From contig NZ_QNGB01000001.1 of NCBI RefSeq assembly GCF_003298505.1, positions 62,001-126,000 of the forward strand: a stretch of 64,000 nucleotides of DNA, read 5' to 3'. Positions within the stretch are counted from its first letter, which is position 1. Each line of letters starts with the position of its first letter. Positions 34,762 through 42,431 of this stretch are shown in pieces. The stretch comes from Roseovarius sp. TE539. GTDB taxonomy: Bacteria; Pseudomonadota; Alphaproteobacteria; Rhodobacterales; Rhodobacteraceae. The notes under the pieces were generated by a model. The model made no database searches. It saw nothing but the letters and a program-made list of their open reading frames with translations, and had not been told where the DNA came from. Both the position numbers and the translations under genes were made by a program.

Positions 34762-35567
34762 GCGCCTGCCCCCTCGGACCGGCCCATGATCTCTTCTTCC
34801 ATATCCCAGATCATCGAAAGGATTTCCTCGCGCTTGACTGCGAATTCCGGGTCTTTCTTGACCTCGCGCAGATCCTTGCCGACGCCGTTATCGGCAAAGG
34901 GCAGGCGGTATTCCTTGTGGATACGCCCGGGGCGGGGCGCCATCACCAGGAGGCGCTCACCCAGCAACAGCGCCTCCTCGACCGAATGGGTGATAAGGAT
35001 GATGGTCTTGCCGGTTTCCTTCCAGAGCTTGAGAACAAGGCCCTGCATCTTCTCGCGCGTCAGCGCGTCCAGCGCACCCAGCGGTTCGTCCATCAGGATC
35101 ACGTCCGGATCGTTGGCAAGGCAACGTGCCAACGCCACGCGCTGCTGCATGCCGCCCGACAACTCGTAAACCGCCTTCTCCTTGAAATCCTTCAGGCCCA
35201 CCACCTCCAGCAGGTGATCGACCGTTTCCTTGTATTCCGCCTTGCGCTGCCCCCGCATCCGGGGCCCGAAACTCACATTGTCGCGAACGCTCATCCATTC
35301 GAAAAGCGCCCCCTGCTGAAACACCATGCCGCGCTCCGCGTCGGGGCCGCTGACCTTGTGCCCGCTGAGGGTGATCTGCCCCTCGGTCGGGGCCAGGAAC
35401 CCGGCAACAATGTTCAACAGGGTCGTCTTGCCGCAGCCCGAAGGCCCCAGAACGCTCATTAACTCGCCTGTTCCGAGTTCGAGCGAGACATCCTTCAGCG
35501 CCTGAACATGCTCGCCGTTGGGCAGGTCGAAACGCATCGACAGGTTCTCGATGGTCAGTGTGGACAT
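34758..35567 (-). CDS. tauB: Taurine ABC transporter ATP-binding protein TauB
   Basis: This ATPase drives import through TauC. It is 269 residues with Walker A GPSGCGKTT (near residue 45), the signature LSGGMQQRVALARCLA (near 145) and Walker B DVILMDEPLGALD. The ATG at 35567 has AGGAGG seven bases upstream; a GTG two codons earlier is in frame but badly spaced. tauC overlaps by ATGA. Confidence 0.95.
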   Translation of the reverse strand: MSTLTIENLSMRFDLPNGEHVQALKDVSLELGTGELMSVLGPSGCGKTTLLNIVAGFLAPTEGQITLSGHKVSGPDAERGMVFQQGALFEWMSVRDNVSFGPRMRGQRKAEYKETVDHLLEVVGLKDFKEKAVYELSGGMQQRVALARCLANDPDVILMDEPLGALDALTREKMQGLVLKLWKETGKTIILITHSVEEALLLGERLLVMAPRPGRIHKEYRLPFADNGVGKDLREVKKDPEFAVKREEILSMIWDMEEEIMGRSEGAGA

Positions 35568-35662
35568 CGCCACGCCTCCTGTCCGTCATGGCCGGGGTGC
35601 GGCGGGGACGGGCGCGCCGTGACGAAGCCCGCCCCTGCCGGTGATCCGCGTGAAGCGCAGCG

Positions 35663-36661
35663 TCACATGCCCATGGCGGACGAAAGCGGGCCGGTATTGA
35701 CGTTGCTCTCGTAGGAGGAAAGCGCGGCGTCGATGCTGCCGGCCTCGACGAAAACATCCGCCACGCCCTTCATGAATTCCTGTGCGCCGCCACCCAGCCA
35801 TTTCCCGGTGAGCTGCTCCTCGGCGGAGGGAAAGACGAAGGTCTCGATCGTGGCACGGGTCGCTTCGATATCCATGCCGCTGTCTTTGGCGATGACAGGC
35901 AGCATCTCTTCGGTGTGCTCGCCGCTGTTCCACATGTCGTTGGCGTTGGCCGTGACCTCGAGGAACGCACTCACCACGTCGGGGTTTTCCGCGATGAACG
36001 CGGCGGGTCCGGAGGTCACGTCGAACACCAGGATACCCAGATCCTCCTTTTCGGCGCCGGTCAGAAGGACATTACCGTGCTCCTCGGCCCGGCGCAGGCT
36101 GCCGCCCCAGCCGCAGAACATGTCAACCGCGCCCTGCGCTATGGCAGCGGCCCCCTCGGGCGGGGCCATGTTCACCACCTCCATGGTCGAGATATCGACA
36201 CCGAAATGGTTCATCTGCTTGAGGAACCCGTAATGCGCCGCCGTGCCCAGAGGCACCGCCACCTTCTTTCCGGCCAGTTCACCGGCGCTGTCCTTGTCGA
36301 TCTCCAGTTCCTCTGCCACCACGCAATTGTCGTTGTCCGAATAGCTGACCGCCACGTCGACAACCTGAAGATCCTGCCCGGCGCTCGTCGCCACGACGAA
36401 GGGCGGAACACCCTGGCTTACGGCAAGATGAACGTCGCCACTTGCCATTGCGGCGCTCATCGCGGTGCCGGTGTCGAACGCCCGCCAGTTGACTTCCATG
36501 CCCAGCGCCTCGTCGTAATCGCCGTTCACCTTGCTGTACTGGAACGGCATCGGCCATTCGAGAAAATAGGCCACCGTGATGCTCTCGGCCGATGCGGCCG
36601 TCCCGGTTGCGAGCATCGCCGCACCCGCGGCCGCCGAGAAGAGGTTGGACTTCAATGTCAT
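35663..36661 (-). CDS. tauA: Taurine ABC transporter periplasmic binding protein TauA
   Basis: This periplasmic binding protein captures taurine or a related sulfonate. It is 332 residues with a signal peptide ending near residue 24 (AAMLATGTAASAES). The family start ITVAYFLEWPMPFQYSKVNG and the motif AISQGVPPFVVATS-like segment (here AVSQGVPPFVVATSAG) match TauA of the Rhodobacterales rather than E. coli TauA. It is the first gene of tauABC. The ATG at 36661 has GGGAG upstream, and a longer frame upstream of it is spurious. It is divergent from tpa with 390 non-coding bases between. Confidence 0.93.
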   Translation of the reverse strand: MTLKSNLFSAAAGAAMLATGTAASAESITVAYFLEWPMPFQYSKVNGDYDEALGMEVNWRAFDTGTAMSAAMASGDVHLAVSQGVPPFVVATSAGQDLQVVDVAVSYSDNDNCVVAEELEIDKDSAGELAGKKVAVPLGTAAHYGFLKQMNHFGVDISTMEVVNMAPPEGAAAIAQGAVDMFCGWGGSLRRAEEHGNVLLTGAEKEDLGILVFDVTSGPAAFIAENPDVVSAFLEVTANANDMWNSGEHTEEMLPVIAKDSGMDIEATRATIETFVFPSAEEQLTGKWLGGGAQEFMKGVADVFVEAGSIDAALSSYESNVNTGPLSSAMGM

Positions 36662-37051
36662 GTGGTTAACTCCCGTTGGTTGACGTCTTGTCTTTTGCGG
36701 CCGGACCGCTCCCGCCTTGTTCCGGGGGCTCCGATGCGGCTGCAGGGCAATGGGCCACGCGCGGCCCTTCATCCATCCATCATCCGATCCGAAATTTTTG
36801 CGCCGATCAATGTTTTTGTGAAACATCCCGGGGCCTTTTGGCTTTCATGAAACGGCGTTTCCGATAATCGCAACAAATTTGCGCAACGATGACATGCTGT
36901 TAGCCGGGCGGGGGTGCAGGGCCCGGCATGACTGGCCTTAAACAAAGCGCGTGGCTGGCCCTATTCCCGCAAACCCTTCACAGGCTCAATGACTGCTGTC
37001 ATGATACCCGGCGATCCCCCCGCGCGGGCCGAAAGCAGATGGAGCATCGTC
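36662..37051. promoter_or_regulatory. tauA-tpa divergent intergenic region with direct repeats
   Basis: These 390 bases hold no gene. The right half contains two near-identical 10-mers on the + strand, CTGGCCTTAA (36932-36941) and CTGGCCCTAT (36955-36964), 23 bases apart centre to centre. TauR, the MocR-type activator of tpa in Rhodobacter capsulatus, is reported to bind direct repeats in this position, and I recall a half-site close to CTGGAC-TAA; the match is therefore suggestive. A run of T-rich sequence near 36800-36830 may belong to the tauA promoter. No tauR gene lies in the window. Confidence 0.5.
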
Positions 37052-38446
37052 ATGGACGGCAAGTTTCTCGACAACGATATCGAAAAGATCGTGGACGCTG
37101 ACCGCGCCCATGTCTGGCATCACCTGATCCAGCACAAACCCTTCGAAACCGGCGAACCGAAGATCATCGTCGAGGGAAAGGGCATGCGCATCTGGGATCA
37201 GAAGGGCAAGGAACATATCGACGGCGTCTCCGGCGGGGTCTGGACAGTGAATGTGGGGTACGGCCGTGAGCGCATCGCCAACGCGGTGCGCGACCAGCTT
37301 CTGAAGCTGAACTACTTCGCCGGCTCGGGCGGATCGGTACCCGGCGCGCTGTTCGCCGAGAAACTGATTTCCAAGATGCCCGGCCTGACCCGCGTCTACT
37401 ACACCAATTCCGGCTCCGAGGCGAACGAGAAGGCGTTCAAGATGGTGCGCCAGATCGCCCACAAACACCATGGCGGGCGCAAGCACAAGATCCTCTACCG
37501 GGACCGCGATTACCACGGCACCACCATCGGCTGCCTCAGCGCCGGCGGACAGGACGAGCGCAACGCCCAGTACGGCCCTTTCACGCCGGGTTTCGTGCGG
37601 GTGCCGCATTGCCTTGAATACCGCGCCTTCGAACAGGAGGGCGCCCCGCGGGAAAACTATGGCGAATGGGCCGCCGACCAGATCGAGAAGGTCATCCTTG
37701 CCGAAGGGCCCGACACGGTTGGCGCGCTCTGCCTGGAGCCGGTCACCGCCGGCGGCGGCGTCATCCCCCCGCCCGAGGGCTATTGGCCCCGCGTGCAGGA
37801 GATCTGCCGCAAGTACGATGTCCTGCTGCATATCGACGAGGTGGTCTGCGGCGTCGGGCGCACCGGCACGCACTGGTTCGGTTACCAGCATTACGGGATC
37901 GAGCCCGATTTCGTCACCATGGCCAAGGGGGTGGCCTCGGGCTATGCAGCGATTGCCTGCTGCGTCACCTCCGAACGCGTGTTCGAGATGTTCAAGGACG
38001 ACGACACGGACCCGTTGAACTATTTCCGCGACATTTCCACCTTCGGAGGTTGCACCGCCGGGCCCGCGGCGGCGCTGGAAAACATGGCCATCATCGAAGA
38101 GGAGGGCCTGCTGGAAAACACCACCGCCATGGGAGAGTACATGACCGGGCGGCTGCATGACCTGGCCGAGCGCCACGCGGTGATCGGCGACGTGCGCGGA
38201 CAGGGGCTGTTTCTCGGGGCAGAACTGGTCGAGGACCGTGAGAGCCGCGAGCCGGTCGCCGAAAAGCGTGCGCAGGCCGTGGTTGCGGACTGCATGGCAC
38301 AGGGTGTGGTGATCGGGGTGACCAACCGCTCCGTACCCGGCTACAACAACACGCTCTGCTACTCACCCGCGCTGATCGCCACCCGCGACGATATCGACGA
38401 GATCATCGAGGCGACGGACAATGCCCTGACCCGGGTGTTCGGCTGA
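37052..38446 (+). CDS. tpa: Taurine-pyruvate aminotransferase
   Basis: This PLP-dependent class III aminotransferase transfers the amino group of taurine to pyruvate, giving sulfoacetaldehyde and alanine. It is 464 residues. The N-terminal segment DADRAHVWHHLIQHKPFE and the body (YYTNSGSEANEKAFKMVRQIAHKHHGGRKHKILYRDRDYHG) match Tpa of Rhodobacter sphaeroides closely. The PLP lysine is in TMAKGVASGYAAIACC. GGAG lies seven bases before the ATG. Downstream steps (xsc, pta) and export of sulfite are not in the window. Together with tauABC it gives uptake plus first catabolic step. Confidence 0.94.
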   Translation: MDGKFLDNDIEKIVDADRAHVWHHLIQHKPFETGEPKIIVEGKGMRIWDQKGKEHIDGVSGGVWTVNVGYGRERIANAVRDQLLKLNYFAGSGGSVPGALFAEKLISKMPGLTRVYYTNSGSEANEKAFKMVRQIAHKHHGGRKHKILYRDRDYHGTTIGCLSAGGQDERNAQYGPFTPGFVRVPHCLEYRAFEQEGAPRENYGEWAADQIEKVILAEGPDTVGALCLEPVTAGGGVIPPPEGYWPRVQEICRKYDVLLHIDEVVCGVGRTGTHWFGYQHYGIEPDFVTMAKGVASGYAAIACCVTSERVFEMFKDDDTDPLNYFRDISTFGGCTAGPAAALENMAIIEEEGLLENTTAMGEYMTGRLHDLAERHAVIGDVRGQGLFLGAELVEDRESREPVAEKRAQAVVADCMAQGVVIGVTNRSVPGYNNTLCYSPALIATRDDIDEIIEATDNALTRVFG

Positions 38447-38493
38447 TCCCGGCAATTGACCCGCCGGCGGAGGCGGACCGCCTTCGCCGGGAT

Positions 38494-38527
38494 GCCTCCG
38501 GCGGGAGTATTTTCGGAAAGATGAAGG
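38494..38527 (+). repeat. Copy of dispersed intergenic element
   Basis: GCCTCCGGCGGGAGTATTT followed by TCGGAAAGATGAAGG, 48 bases after tpa. CTCC-GGCG-GGAG can form a small hairpin followed by TATTTT, so it might act as a weak terminator of tpa. Other copies: 61474-61507 (+), 57911-57944 (-, diverged), 30731-30757 (-, partial). Confidence 0.75.
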
Positions 38528-38685
38528 CGGATGTGCTTTATTCGTCCCGCGCCTGACAGGCAGGGATGGGCGAGCCGCGTGCCCACTGTTCCATCGCGGC
38601 TTGCACGGCCCGGTCGGGTGTGTTTCCTTTATGAGGGGCGCGGCTCAACCCGAGGCGCCCGGCTGACCTGACGGAGCCGATTGCC

Positions 38686-39264
38686 GTGAAACGCACCATT
38701 CCTTTCATAATCCCGCTACTTGCCGCCACCCCCGCCGCCGCGCATCTGCCGCCGGGCGAGTACGGCTCTTTTCTGGCCGGGGTCACGCACCCCCTTTTCG
38801 GGCTTGATCACGTTCTGGCCATGATCGCCGTGGGCCTCTGGGCCGCGCAGATCGGGGGGCGCGCGCTTTGGCAGGTGCCCACCGCCTTCGTCGTTGCAAT
38901 GCTTGCCGGGTTCGGGGTCTCGCTGGCGGGTGGACCGCTGCCCTTGGTGGAGCCCGCGATCCTTGGCTCGATTTTCATTCTGGGTGCGTTGGTGGCACTG
39001 GCGCTGCGGCCCACGACATTCGTGGCGATCCTCACGGTCAGCGTGCTTGCCCTTTTTCACGGCCATGCGCATGGCGGCGAACTGGGCGGAGCGCAGGCCT
39101 TGACCTTCGGTGCCGGATTCATGATCGCCACTGCCGGGCTTCATGCCACCGGGCTTGCGGTGGCAGTGCTTTTTGCCCGCGCCCTGAGCGCCGGGAGTGG
39201 CATTGTCCTGCGCCTGCTGGGCGGGGCAACGGCCCTTGGCGGGCTGTCGCTGGCTTTCGGCTGA
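38686..39264 (+). CDS. HupE/UreJ family nickel (metal) permease
   Basis: This is a 192-residue inner-membrane protein with an N-terminal signal-type helix ending in the TPAAAHLPPGEYGS segment and five or six further helices. The family motif HPLFGLDHVLAMIAVGLWAA (near residue 35) and the second His-rich motif FHGHAHGGE (near 125) are those of HupE/UreJ nickel transporters. No urease or hydrogenase gene lies nearby, so the metal and its user are unknown; a link with the nickel or manganese ureohydrolase 6 kb upstream is only a thought. The start is a GTG with GGAG upstream. I looked for a cobalamin riboswitch in the 239-base leader and saw no B12 box. Confidence 0.88.
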   Translation: MKRTIPFIIPLLAATPAAAHLPPGEYGSFLAGVTHPLFGLDHVLAMIAVGLWAAQIGGRALWQVPTAFVVAMLAGFGVSLAGGPLPLVEPAILGSIFILGALVALALRPTTFVAILTVSVLALFHGHAHGGELGGAQALTFGAGFMIATAGLHATGLAVAVLFARALSAGSGIVLRLLGGATALGGLSLAFG

Positions 39265-39279
39265 TCCGGACGGCCGCGA

Positions 39280-39627
39280 CTACTCCCCGAGGGCGACGCG
39301 GCTGTCGGCGGGGGCCTCCGCGCGGTCGGTCATGCCGTAATCCCGCATCACGTGCGCGACGCGAAGCCGGTAGCCGGCGAACACCTCGTCGCGCCCTTGT
39401 CCCTGCGCCCGGCGGTGGGCGTCGAGCCTGCGCCAGCGCTCCACCGCTGCCTCGTCCTCCCAGAACGAGATGGACAGCAGCTTGTCGGGATCTGTCAGGC
39501 TCTGGAACCGTTCCACACTGATGAAACCCTCGACCGATTCCGCCAAAGGCCGCATCCGGCTCGCGATATCAAGATATTCTGCCTTGCGGCCGTCGGCCGG
39601 TATCACTTCGAAAATCACCGCGATCAT
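39280..39627 (-). CDS. Antibiotic biosynthesis monooxygenase (ABM) domain protein
   Basis: This is a 115-residue protein with a single dimeric alpha/beta barrel ABM domain (IAVIFEVIPADGRKAEYLDIASRMRPLAESVEGFISVERFQS, then LLSISFWEDEAAVERWR). Proteins of this kind act as small monooxygenases, haem-degrading enzymes or stress proteins; the exact role is unknown. The ATG at 39627 has GGAAGG upstream; the longer frame beginning 81 codons earlier overlaps the dinB start region and is not supported. It is divergent from dinB across a 126-base gap that contains a strong inverted repeat (39700-39726). Confidence 0.85.
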   Translation of the reverse strand: MIAVIFEVIPADGRKAEYLDIASRMRPLAESVEGFISVERFQSLTDPDKLLSISFWEDEAAVERWRRLDAHRRAQGQGRDEVFAGYRLRVAHVMRDYGMTDRAEAPADSRVALGE

Positions 39628-39699
39628 GGCGTGCCCTTCCCCTTGCAACCGGTGACGCGCGATGAACGGATCGAACATTCCGTTTCCGCAGCCCTCCGG

Positions 39700-39726
39700 A
39701 TTCTGTACAAAACCCGTGTACAGAAT
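39700..39726. promoter_or_regulatory. Perfect 10-bp inverted repeat between ABM gene and dinB
   Basis: ATTCTGTACA, a 7-base spacer, TGTACAGAAT. It is centred 27-47 bases from the starts of both divergent genes, so it is placed as an operator for either or both. It does not match the alphaproteobacterial LexA box (GTTC-N7-GTTC) nor the E. coli box (CTGT-N8-ACAG; here the gap between CTGT and ACAG is 13). The bound regulator is unknown. Confidence 0.6.
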
Positions 39727-39753
39727 GAATGGAATGAAGAAAACGCCGCCGCC

Positions 39754-41007
39754 ATGCCAGCCCTTTGCCGCGATTGCCTTCTGACGATGGATCCTGCCCC
39801 GCGCTGCCCGGCATGCCGGAGTCCGCGTGTCTTGGCACATGAGGAACTCTTCACCCTCTCCATCGCCCACATGGACTGTGATGCGTTCTATGCCAGCGTC
39901 GAGAAACGCGACGATCCCGCGCTGGCCGACAAGTCGCTGATCATCGGCGGGGGGCGACGCGGGGTGGTTTCAACCGCCTGTTACATCGCAAGGATTCGCG
40001 GCGTTCATTCGGCCATGCCGATGTTTCGTGCGATGGCGCTATGCCCCGAAGCGGTGATATTGCCGCCGCGCATGGACGTCTATGCGGACGTCTCCCGCGA
40101 GATCCGCGCGATGATGGAGGAACTGACACCGGCGGTTGAGCCGCTATCGCTTGATGAGGCGTTCCTGGACATGACCGGCACAGCCCGCCTGCACGGCGCT
40201 CCACCCGCTGTCATGCTGGCACGGCTTGTCCGGCGCATGCGCGACGAATTGGGTCTGACGGGATCCATCGGTCTGTCACACAACAAGTTTCTGGCGAAGG
40301 TCGCCTCGGATCTCGACAAGCCGCATGGCTTCTCGGTGATCGGAGAAGCGGAAACTGCGGATTTCCTGCGCGACAAGCCGGTGCGGATGATCTGGGGCGT
40401 CGGGCAGACCGCGCAGACTTCACTGGAGGAGGCCGGCATCCGCAGTTTCGCGGATCTTCTGCGTTGGGACCACCGCGATCTCACGGCGCGCTTCGGCAGC
40501 ATGGGCGATCGTCTGTGGCATCTGGCGCGGGGCCGGGACAATCGAAGGGTAAGCGCGAACTCCCCGATGAAATCCATCTCGAATGAAACGACATTCGGAG
40601 AAGACACCGCAGACGCCGATATTCTGGACGGTCACCTCTGGCGGCTTTCGGAAAAGGTCTCGGACCGGGCCAAGGCAAAGAGGCTGGCCGGCCGGACCGT
40701 CACGCTCAAGCTCAAGCGCGCCGATCACGGCCTGATCACACGTCGGATATCGCTGCGTGATGCAACGCAGATGGCCGATACGATCTACCGCGCGGCCCGC
40801 GGGCTGATGGACCAGGCTGGCGGGGGCATAGCCTGCCGTCTGATCGGCGTGGGAATCTCGGGCCTTTGCCCCGAGGCCGGCGGCGATCTTTCGGGCGATC
40901 TTCTGGATCCTCAGGCCGATCGGCGCGGCATCGCCGAACGGGCCACGGACGATATTCGCCGCCGTTTTGGCGCCGACGCGATCCTGAAAGGACGTGCCCT
41001 GCGCTGA
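39754..41007 (+). CDS. dinB: DNA polymerase IV (DinB) with N-terminal zinc-type motif
   Basis: This Y-family translesion polymerase is 417 residues. The N-terminal extension contains CRDC (residues 5-8) and CPAC (18-21), a possible zinc ribbon, as commonly seen in DinB of this group. The palm then follows with HMDCDAFYASVEKRDDP near residue 45, YADVSREIRAMMEE near 110, and catalytic SLDEAFLDMTGT near 133. The little-finger domain covers about 290-400. Whether it is damage-inducible is not obvious: no GTTC-N7-GTTC box is present upstream, but the inverted repeat at 39700-39726 is. The ATG at 39754 has only a weak ribosome binding site (GAAG). Confidence 0.95.
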   Translation: MPALCRDCLLTMDPAPRCPACRSPRVLAHEELFTLSIAHMDCDAFYASVEKRDDPALADKSLIIGGGRRGVVSTACYIARIRGVHSAMPMFRAMALCPEAVILPPRMDVYADVSREIRAMMEELTPAVEPLSLDEAFLDMTGTARLHGAPPAVMLARLVRRMRDELGLTGSIGLSHNKFLAKVASDLDKPHGFSVIGEAETADFLRDKPVRMIWGVGQTAQTSLEEAGIRSFADLLRWDHRDLTARFGSMGDRLWHLARGRDNRRVSANSPMKSISNETTFGEDTADADILDGHLWRLSEKVSDRAKAKRLAGRTVTLKLKRADHGLITRRISLRDATQMADTIYRAARGLMDQAGGGIACRLIGVGISGLCPEAGGDLSGDLLDPQADRRGIAERATDDIRRRFGADAILKGRALR

Positions 41008-41014
41008 GACCGGA

Positions 41015-41878
41015 TCATTCGGCAGCGAGGGACAGACGGGATGGACGCCCGATATCGCTGATCTCTGCAATGACGGACCGCAGAACTTTCTTGAAGCCCT
41101 CGAAGTTTCCGTTCGGACGGATGGACTGTTCGTTCATGTAGAGGGATCTGTCGATCTCGATCTGCACGGCATGGCGCCCGCGTGCCGGGCGGCCGTATTT
41201 CTGTGTGATGTAAGCCCCGGCAAAGGGCATGTTGCGCACCACGGTCAGACCGGCATCGGCGAATGCCGCCTCGATCCGGTCCACGATCGCCCCGTCAGCC
41301 GCCGCGCCGAACCTGTCGCCCAAAACGATCTCGGGGCGCCGGACACCGCGCTGCGAGATCGCATCCATCGCCTCATGCGGCATCGAATGGCAATCAATCA
41401 GGATCGCCTCCCCGAACATCAGGTGCGCCTGATCCATCTGGCCTTGCAACGCTTCGTGATAGGGGCGCCAATAGGTGTCGATACGCTGCTGTGCTTCCTC
41501 CACCGAAATCTTGCCGGAGTAGATCGCCTTTCCGTTCGCCACGACGCGCGGGATCACACCCAGCCCCGACGCGACGCGCGGATTGTGCCCCGAGCGGCTC
41601 ACACCGTCGATCAGCGCGGGATCAAGTTCGTCCGGAGCCCGGTTGAGATCCACGAAGGCACGCGGCGCGCCGGCCTTGATGAACGGCGCACCCATCTGCG
41701 GGGCAACCTCGAACAGGCGGTCGACATAGGCGTCCTCGGAACTGCGCACGGAATGTTCGTTCAGGCGTGTCCGGCGCAGGAACGTCCAGGGATAGTCGCT
41801 CCCGCTGTGAGGCGAGGCAAACACCACGCTGGTAAGCCGCTTCTGCGGATGGATGACCTCGTAGGCGAACTTGGGCAT
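41015..41878 (-). CDS. N-formylglutamate amidohydrolase family protein
   Basis: This is a zinc hydrolase of 287 residues, HutG/FGase family. Family stretches are FASPHSGSDYPWTFL near residue 20 (zinc-binding His/Ser), SSEDAYVDRLFEVAP near 47, RAFVDLNRAPDELDP near 73, and LIDCHSMP near 165 containing a further His. It hydrolyses N-formylglutamate or a related N-acyl amino acid. No histidine-degradation (hut) genes are adjacent, so the pathway is not defined. A second, more distant member is encoded at 60669-61409. The gene is convergent with dinB and divergent from the tRNA. Confidence 0.9.
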   Translation of the reverse strand: MPKFAYEVIHPQKRLTSVVFASPHSGSDYPWTFLRRTRLNEHSVRSSEDAYVDRLFEVAPQMGAPFIKAGAPRAFVDLNRAPDELDPALIDGVSRSGHNPRVASGLGVIPRVVANGKAIYSGKISVEEAQQRIDTYWRPYHEALQGQMDQAHLMFGEAILIDCHSMPHEAMDAISQRGVRRPEIVLGDRFGAAADGAIVDRIEAAFADAGLTVVRNMPFAGAYITQKYGRPARGRHAVQIEIDRSLYMNEQSIRPNGNFEGFKKVLRSVIAEISDIGRPSRLSLAAE

Positions 41879-41932
41879 GGAACCTCCTGCTGCACCGCAT
41901 CATAGCTTGAAAGAATCCCAAACCAAAAGCCC

Positions 41933-41961
41933 TTGATCCCCCCCACGACTCCTTTTATAGA
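41933..41961 (+). promoter_or_regulatory. Sigma-70 promoter of tRNA-Val
   Basis: TTGATC, 17-base spacer, TATAGA. The expected transcription start is near 41968, about 59 bases before the mature tRNA. The spacing and positions are those of a vegetative promoter; the tRNA is the only gene it could serve directly, with rpmJ possibly read through from the same start. Confidence 0.7.
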
Positions 41962-42026
41962 ACCGCGGACCGGCGCGGATTTCCGCGCCCCTCTTACTTC
42001 GGGGCCAGGGACGGCGGCGGAAAACC

Positions 42027-42101
42027 GGGCGGTTAGCTCAGCGGTAGAGCACTTCGTTGACATCGAAGGGGTCACTGGTTCAATCCCAGTACCGCCCACC
42101 A
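42027..42101 (+). tRNA. tRNA-Val(GAC)
   Basis: A complete cloverleaf is present: acceptor GGGCGGT / ACCGCCC with encoded CCA, D-arm with AGCTCAGCGGTAGAGC, an anticodon stem CTTCG / CGAAG enclosing TTGACAT (anticodon GAC, reads GTC and GTT), and a T-arm with GGTTCAATCC. Length 75 with CCA. Confidence 0.98.
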
Positions 42102-42179
42102 TGAATTCATCGCCCCGCATTCGGCCGGGCGCCCGCAACCACAGGCGCTGGCCCGCGCCGCGACAGACAGGAGAGACCG

Positions 42180-42305
42180 ATGAAGGTCAAGAACTCGCTC
42201 CGCTCGCTCAAGAACCGGCATCGCGATTGCCGTGTCGTGCGCCGCAAAGGCCGCGTCTACGTCATCAACAAGACCCAGAAGAAGTTCAAGGCCCGTCAGG
42301 GCTGA
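42180..42305 (+). CDS. rpmJ: Ribosomal protein bL36
   Basis: This is a 41-residue large-subunit ribosomal protein. The sequence from [17 protein letters not shown] to the C-terminal lysine/arginine tail is diagnostic. It is the form with a single central Cys (Cys17) and lacks the zinc-binding CxxC pair of the classic L36, so it is the non-zinc (C-minus) paralogue type. AGGAGAG lies seven bases before the ATG. It lies 78 bases after tRNA-Val and is followed by a strong terminator. Confidence 0.96.
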   Translation: MKVKNSLRSLKNRHRDCRVVRRKGRVYVINKTQKKFKARQG

Positions 42306-42335
42306 ACCTCTCCTCGCGTCCGGATGATCGGGCTG

Positions 42336-42358
42336 ACCCTGCCTTCGGGCGGGGTTTT
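42336..42358 (+). terminator. Rho-independent terminator after rpmJ
   Basis: An 8-bp stem ACCCTGCC / GGCGGGGT with one G-T pair and a UUCG tetraloop (TTCG) is followed by a TTTT run. This is a textbook intrinsic terminator, 30 bases after the rpmJ stop. Confidence 0.9.
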
Positions 42359-42431
42359 CGCGTTTACGGGCTTGCTCCTGACGGACGCACCGGGTTGACT
42401 GCGCCCCGGGACCATCACGCAGGAGCTCGAG

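Noticed and set aside
38447-38685. Cobalamin riboswitch ahead of the HupE-type permease
   Set aside because: A GCCCACTG string is present, but no B12 box or the other conserved cores could be found in order.
38538-38786. Minus-strand frame in the tpa-hupE spacer ending ACQARDE
   Set aside because: Some codons look plausible, but the frame runs into the antisense of hupE and no start with a ribosome binding site precedes the plausible part.
39700-39726. LexA box for dinB
   Set aside because: The repeat is TGTACA-type with 13 bases between CTGT and ACAG; it fits neither the E. coli nor the alphaproteobacterial operator.
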